Origin: Amorphophallus konjac
Lineage: Eukaryota; Streptophyta; Magnoliopsida; Alismatales; Araceae
Length of the DNA stretch: 64,000 nucleotides
Direction: 5' to 3'
Assembly (NCBI GenBank): GCA_022559845.1
Contig: CM040128.1
Span: forward strand, 271,318,698 to 271,382,697
Position 1 is the stretch's first letter, and every line of letters begins with the position of its first letter. A program made the position numbers and the translations under genes. Under the pieces are notes generated by a model that ran no database searches, had not been told where the DNA came from, and worked only from the letters and a program-made list of their open reading frames with translations. Below, piece after piece: positions 60,389-64,000 of the stretch.

Positions 60389-60660
60389 AGGAACCGAGAA
60401 TATGTTGTTTAGGGTCGGATTCGAGGAAGAATGGGTGGATGGAGTCGGTTATGAACAGTGAAGGAGAAAGACCGCCGTGGGCGGCCTTAAGTTTGAAATT
60501 CGAATTATAGCCGCGTCTAGGCGCGAAGACGCGTCCAGGCGCCAAGACGCGTCAGCAAAAATTAATTTAAAAAAAAAAGAAAAAAAGAGAGACGAAAACT
60601 ACTAAAAAATGATAAAAACATGTACGCGTCTAGTATCCTAGACGCGTCCATTAAAAAAAT
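59778..60660. repeat. GCGTCT/AGACGC palindromic boxes around gene 2 exon 1
   Basis: Boxes lie in intron 1 (59787-60115) and in the 5' flank (60510-60555, 60625-60650). One, at 59883-59902, is a perfect 20-bp palindrome centred on GGCGCC. Others are separated arms, such as ACGCGTCTAG...CTAGACGCGT at 60626-60650. The same words fill the U3 of the Tat LTRs at 3853 and 63346. Confidence 0.8.
59832..59872. repeat. TA dinucleotide microsatellite in gene 2 intron 1
   Basis: About 20 uninterrupted AT repeats. Confidence 0.95.
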
Positions 60661-60739
60661 ATAATAAAATGAAATGGGGGCCAATAATCCAGAGAAAAAC
60701 CTTTGCATACAATAACTTCACATTTATTTCATTAAAATA
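60389..60739 (-). other. 5' flank of gene 2
   Basis: No gene is visible. It holds the GCGTCT boxes and A-rich sequence. No clear TATA box was found. Confidence 0.5.
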
Positions 60740-61139
60740 ACAGAGTGAGCTACATCAGGGGTTTAGACGCTTCATGCCTTAACTTCTCCAGTTCGGTTGC
60801 ATAAGCCCTCTACAGCTCGCATTCTTCCTCTACATGCACTAATGCCATTCCCAGAATGCTCGTCTTCCATGACACTTTGATGGCCTTCACTCCCTTTGCA
60901 TCTTCTTCCGTGCCTAATTCTCACTTCCTCAGAGGGGCAATGTCAGATAACGTTGGGAACAAATGGCGGGGAAGGCTGATTTGAATACAGCTCCGATAGG
61001 CGTTGTAAAGAATAAACTCAGTCGCGCCAATAAGTTGGAGTTCAGCTTCAGGGGAAGACCTCCTGAGGAGTTCGCGCGAGAGCAGACACGTCGATGAACA
61101 AGTGAAGAAGCTTTGCGTCATAGTTTTGAAGTGAGACCT
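60740..61139 (-). pseudogene. Gene 4 tail beyond the stop codon
   Basis: In frame with exon 2, 61139-60921 encodes SPEAELQLIGATEFILYNAYRS and similar. After a frame change, a charged segment (KAIKVSWKTS, VHVEEECEL, ATELEKLRHEA) follows to about 60765. It resembles the coiled-coil tails of the PMD genes. An AATAAA signal on - lies near 60728-60733. Confidence 0.5.
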
Positions 61140-62156
61140 CTAGTCTTCATGTTTCTTCAGCCATGGACCACGATTTACTATATTACCACCAAAGCCTAAC
61201 ACATCGGTTATGTGGTAAAGGGGGCTTTGTTGGAAGATCTTCGGGGCAGTTGGCATCCCCTCACGATGATCAAATTTGAAATGTAAGTCCACCCAGCAAT
61301 TCAGAAGAAGCGCGCAACCAAAAGGAGGCTTAGCCATGCTGGAAGCAGTAAGGCAACTGTAGAGGTAAGCAAGAACGGCATGCCCCACCCTTTTGCCATT
61401 CCAAATTCCGCAAATAACGCTCAGCTGATCCTCCTCCACTATGTTGTCGGTAGATGGGAATAAGAGAGCACCCGCCAAACAGATTGTGAACCCCTTCATA
61501 ATTTCTTCCAAACGATCATCGTCTGACAATCCTCTCAGGGCATCCATGACCCATTCTGCGAGCTTTTGCAGGTTAATTCCCTTCTGAGTCTGGACGTTTC
61601 TAGCGGCACCAGACGGCATGAAGCTTCCGAGGACATCCTCGGAAGTCACCCTTGTCAACATCGACATGATCTTTATCCTGCCATCCCTTCTGAATCTTTT
61701 CAAACCGAGTAGGAGTTCCACCTCCTCAAGAAGGATGGTTGCCTCGAAAGTGGGGAAAATGAAAGTGTGAGTCTGAGGATGACAGATCTCTACCAGCGCA
61801 CCTATAGCCGCCCAGTCCATGCAAATCTTTTCATAATACTTGGCGTGAACTAGGAGCCCCTGAAGATGCCACCTCGTGATTATGGCCCTCATGCCGATGG
61901 AGATATTGGAAGTTAGTTTCGAAAGCCACGACAGTTTGGAGAATTTCCTCGAGCCTCGGAAGAGGGGGCATGGCTGAGAAAGAAGAAAAACAAAGGGGGA
62001 AGAGGTGACAGAGAGGTCGTACAGGGAATTTGAAATGAATTAACTCACCATACGCGACTGGACCTTCTCACTCAGATGTCCTTCGAGGTCGGAGAGCCGC
62101 TTGAACTCGCTGCTAGGCTTGCTCCTCTTCATAGGGCGGGAAGACTCGCCTTCCAT
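61140..62156 (-). CDS. Gene 4: two-exon PMD-like (DUF7745-like) gene
   Basis: Exon 1 (62156-62049, 36 codons) starts MEGESSRPMKRSKPSSEFKR and ends at G|GTGAGT. A 75-bp intron with a pyrimidine-rich CTTTCTCAG acceptor follows. Exon 2 (61973-61140) reads PCPLFRGSRKFSKLSWL, then HTFIFPTFEATILLEEVELLLGL, FTICLAGALLFP and VGHAVLAYLYSCL. These correspond in order to the MPWGHMVPSLEDVVRITGL, FLFFLLGKLLL and WGAAMLAHLFSSL blocks of the PMD genes, so I place it in the same superfamily. The name DUF7745-like is from memory. A TATAAATA box lies 100 bp upstream. After the TAG at 61142 the same frame stays open to 60921 with a plausible helical tail, so that stop may be a premature mutation. This is the best preserved gene of the family. 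Confidence 0.72.
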
Positions 62157-62250
62157 CTCTAAAAACCCAAGATTCTTCTCTTCCTCCTCTTGAGTTCCAA
62201 GACCCTCAATTCACTCCCTAATGCATTTGGCTGAACTAAGCAAGAAGGAG

Positions 62251-62258
62251 TATTTATA
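62251..62258 (-). promoter_or_regulatory. TATA box of gene 4
   Basis: TATAAATA on -, 95-102 bp before the ATG, the same spacing as the candidate promoter of gene 1 at 42997. Confidence 0.6.
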
Positions 62259-63345
62259 GGAAGGGAGGGATCTAAAAAGCCAAACACATCACATCAATGA
62301 TGAGTCATCATTGTTGACTTTAGCAAAAGGTGTTTTGTCTTGATCTCCCTCGTGCTGTGGTGCAATTCTGCTGCTTTTAATAATGTTGATCAGTGCAGGT
62401 TTTGCTAATGGACACCACTGTGCCATCTTGTACCGTCATCATTCGGTGACCGGTCCTACCATGTCATGCATTATATTATATGATAGTTACGCTACTAGAA
62501 CGTGTCAAGGACCTTACGACCTGGATGAATCTGGAATTGGAGTTCCCCTTTAACAAAAACAGTGATGATTTCAGAGGAATTTGGGTTGTACGGATAGGCC
62601 GCTAGGTTACAAAAGCGTAGGGAACGACGGTACCGTTCGGTGTGTCGGTGCGTGGATAAACGAGCCCCGGCTCAGCATCAACTCACTGAATTGGGATCCT
62701 GACCCATTCTTAACAACTTGACAATATTATCCTTGGCTATCTTCTATTTTAGTTTGTTTTAGATTTTCCTTTAAACCCATAATACATTCATGTAGGACTT
62801 TGATTCAATTGCGGAAGATCATTCAAAGTAATTCGATTGTGAAAGCTACCGTGCTTAAGTTACTATAATATGAGATATTCCATTCCGAATACTGAGTTTC
62901 CTTGAGACAGCCCTGGGCTGTTCTTCCTAACGAGACCCTTGCTTGGACTGATCCTTAAATATTCCTTTACTTTTACTCCATTTGACCCACCTTGGACGTA
63001 GCACTTCCACGTTGGCTGGTAAATGCTTCCCAAAGGTGAAACCTGCAGGTTTATGACCCAGGTACTTCCACATAGAGAAGTTAGTCCCTTTTCCCATCTG
63101 TGCCTGAGCGCACATGTTCCCCTTCCTTGTTTGATTCCCGTCCAAGTGATCGTTGAATTTGGAAGCCCATCTTCAAGGTCGCCCCATTGAAACTCTGAAA
63201 AAAGATCCAAACCATAATGTTGAAAGCGTGTCTCATCGCACCTTGGCATCGGCTTTTCAGTCCATTCCCACTCCACTCCACTCCACTTCCCTCCCATTCC
63301 ACTACGTGTCACTCCCTTACAAAGCAGACGCCAAGGCGGGACAAC
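62259..63345 (+). other. 3' noncoding region of a second Tat-type element
   Basis: No gene is supported. The part from about 62530 matches the 3' region of the TR-GAG element in the opposite orientation. The end (AAGGCGGGACAAC) is the polypurine-tract side of the LTR at 63346. Where this element begins inside the gene 4 flank is not visible. Confidence 0.5.
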
Positions 63346-64000
63346 TGTAGACACACCATTTCTGATATTGCATTGGGCAAATCTCATATAACGATATGAC
63401 GCCTCGCAGTGGCTTTCACATTTTTGAATTACTTGAGTGATTTCCTTTTTCGGGTTTCTTTCACTTTTTTTACCGGGAAGGGTGACGCCTCTTTTGACGG
63501 GGTCCGGGAGGAAAGCCGCACCACTAAGGAAATCGTGCAGCATGCGGACGGCGCCGCTCCCAATCGGACGTTCCAAAAGAATCCGAACACGAAGACGTCT
63601 TGCTGAAGTAACGGTTAAACGACGACGGCTTTCCGGTGTCAATCCGACTGATTTACTTGAGGCGTCTAGGACCCAAGACGCCTCACTTTGAGAAGTATGG
63701 GACCCAGGACGCCCCCTTGATTCACCACCCAGACGACGCCGATCCGTCGCTCAGTTTGACGTTTCGAAAGAATCCAAACATAACGTCTTACTGATCAGAC
63801 GTGCCCTTTGAGAGTCACGGTTACGCACCGAAACCACTCGCTTTCTCCACTATCGATGGTTTTCGACAGCGTTTCGGTGGGCAGAAATGGGCCCGTCTGG
63901 GGACCTGGACGCCTCAATATTGAGGCATCCAGGAGGCCAGACGTGCCAATAATTTGGAAATTATAAAAAAATGATGGGCGCATCTGGGACCTAGGACGCC
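63346..64000 (+). repeat. Tat-element LTR, cut by the window end
   Basis: It starts TGTAGACACACC and aligns with 3853-4507 over its whole visible length, including GCGTCT boxes at about 63660, 63905 and 63990. The long - strand frame over it (62863-63642) crosses the LTR border and is not a gene. Confidence 0.85.

Noticed and set aside
62863..63642. 259-codon frame on - over the Tat LTR, with a similar frame at 3889-4227
   Set aside because: It crosses the LTR border, and the resemblance is explained by LTR DNA homology; no domain seen.
1..64000. tRNA, rRNA or organellar genes
   Set aside because: No cloverleaf, rRNA core or plastid/mitochondrial gene was recognised by eye; only the tRNA-complementary primer sites were found.

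Overview
This window is plant nuclear DNA, most likely from a large, repeat-rich angiosperm genome. The evidence is plant-only retrotransposon lineages (Tat with dual RNase H, Athila), plant mobile domain (PMD) coding exons with GT-AG introns, and no ordinary housekeeping gene. The species cannot be named from the sequence. Nearly everything is a retrotransposon, a retrotransposon fragment, or a decaying PMD-family gene cut apart by retrotransposons.

Layout. (1) 1-4991: 3' end of a Tat-type Ty3/gypsy element on +, with RT end, RNase H, second RNase H and integrase in one frame broken only by stop codons, then an LTR starting at 3853. (2) 6798-9091, 42793-42997, 43500-44763, 45143-46917, 59069-60388 and 61140-62156: remains of four related multi-exon genes, all on -, three with PMD or PMD-like exons. 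Their exons have near-identical lengths and phase-0 introns. I call them gene 1, gene 3, gene 2 and gene 4 in + strand order. (3) Gene 1 exon 1 is split by a ~3.1-kb solo-LTR-like insertion (9092-10775 + 41361-42792). That is split by element B (10776-41360, TSD ATCGA), a giant non-autonomous LTR element with 4.9-kb LTRs. Element B is in turn split by a young Athila element (24921-35624, TSD GCACC). (4) Gene 2 exon 2 is split by a second complete non-autonomous element (46918-59068, TSD CCCAC) on -, with gag but no pol (TR-GAG type). (5) 62259-64000: 3' noncoding region and start of another Tat LTR on +, homologous to the LTR at 3853.

Element B has no coding region I can find. Its interior is a chain of at least six different minisatellites, most of which carry a short inverted repeat in each unit. 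Short inverted repeats are a recurring theme: they also occur in the Tat LTR U3 and the PMD-gene flanks (GCGTCT/AGACGC words), in the TR-GAG LTR (ACGGTC/GACCGT) and in the solo-LTR-like insert (GAACGTGCTA/TAGCACGTTC).

Relative ages read from LTR pairs agree with the nesting: Athila differs at about 2 sites in 1381 bp, B at roughly 26 in 4.9 kb, TR-GAG at roughly 50 in 1950 bp. All counts were made by eye.
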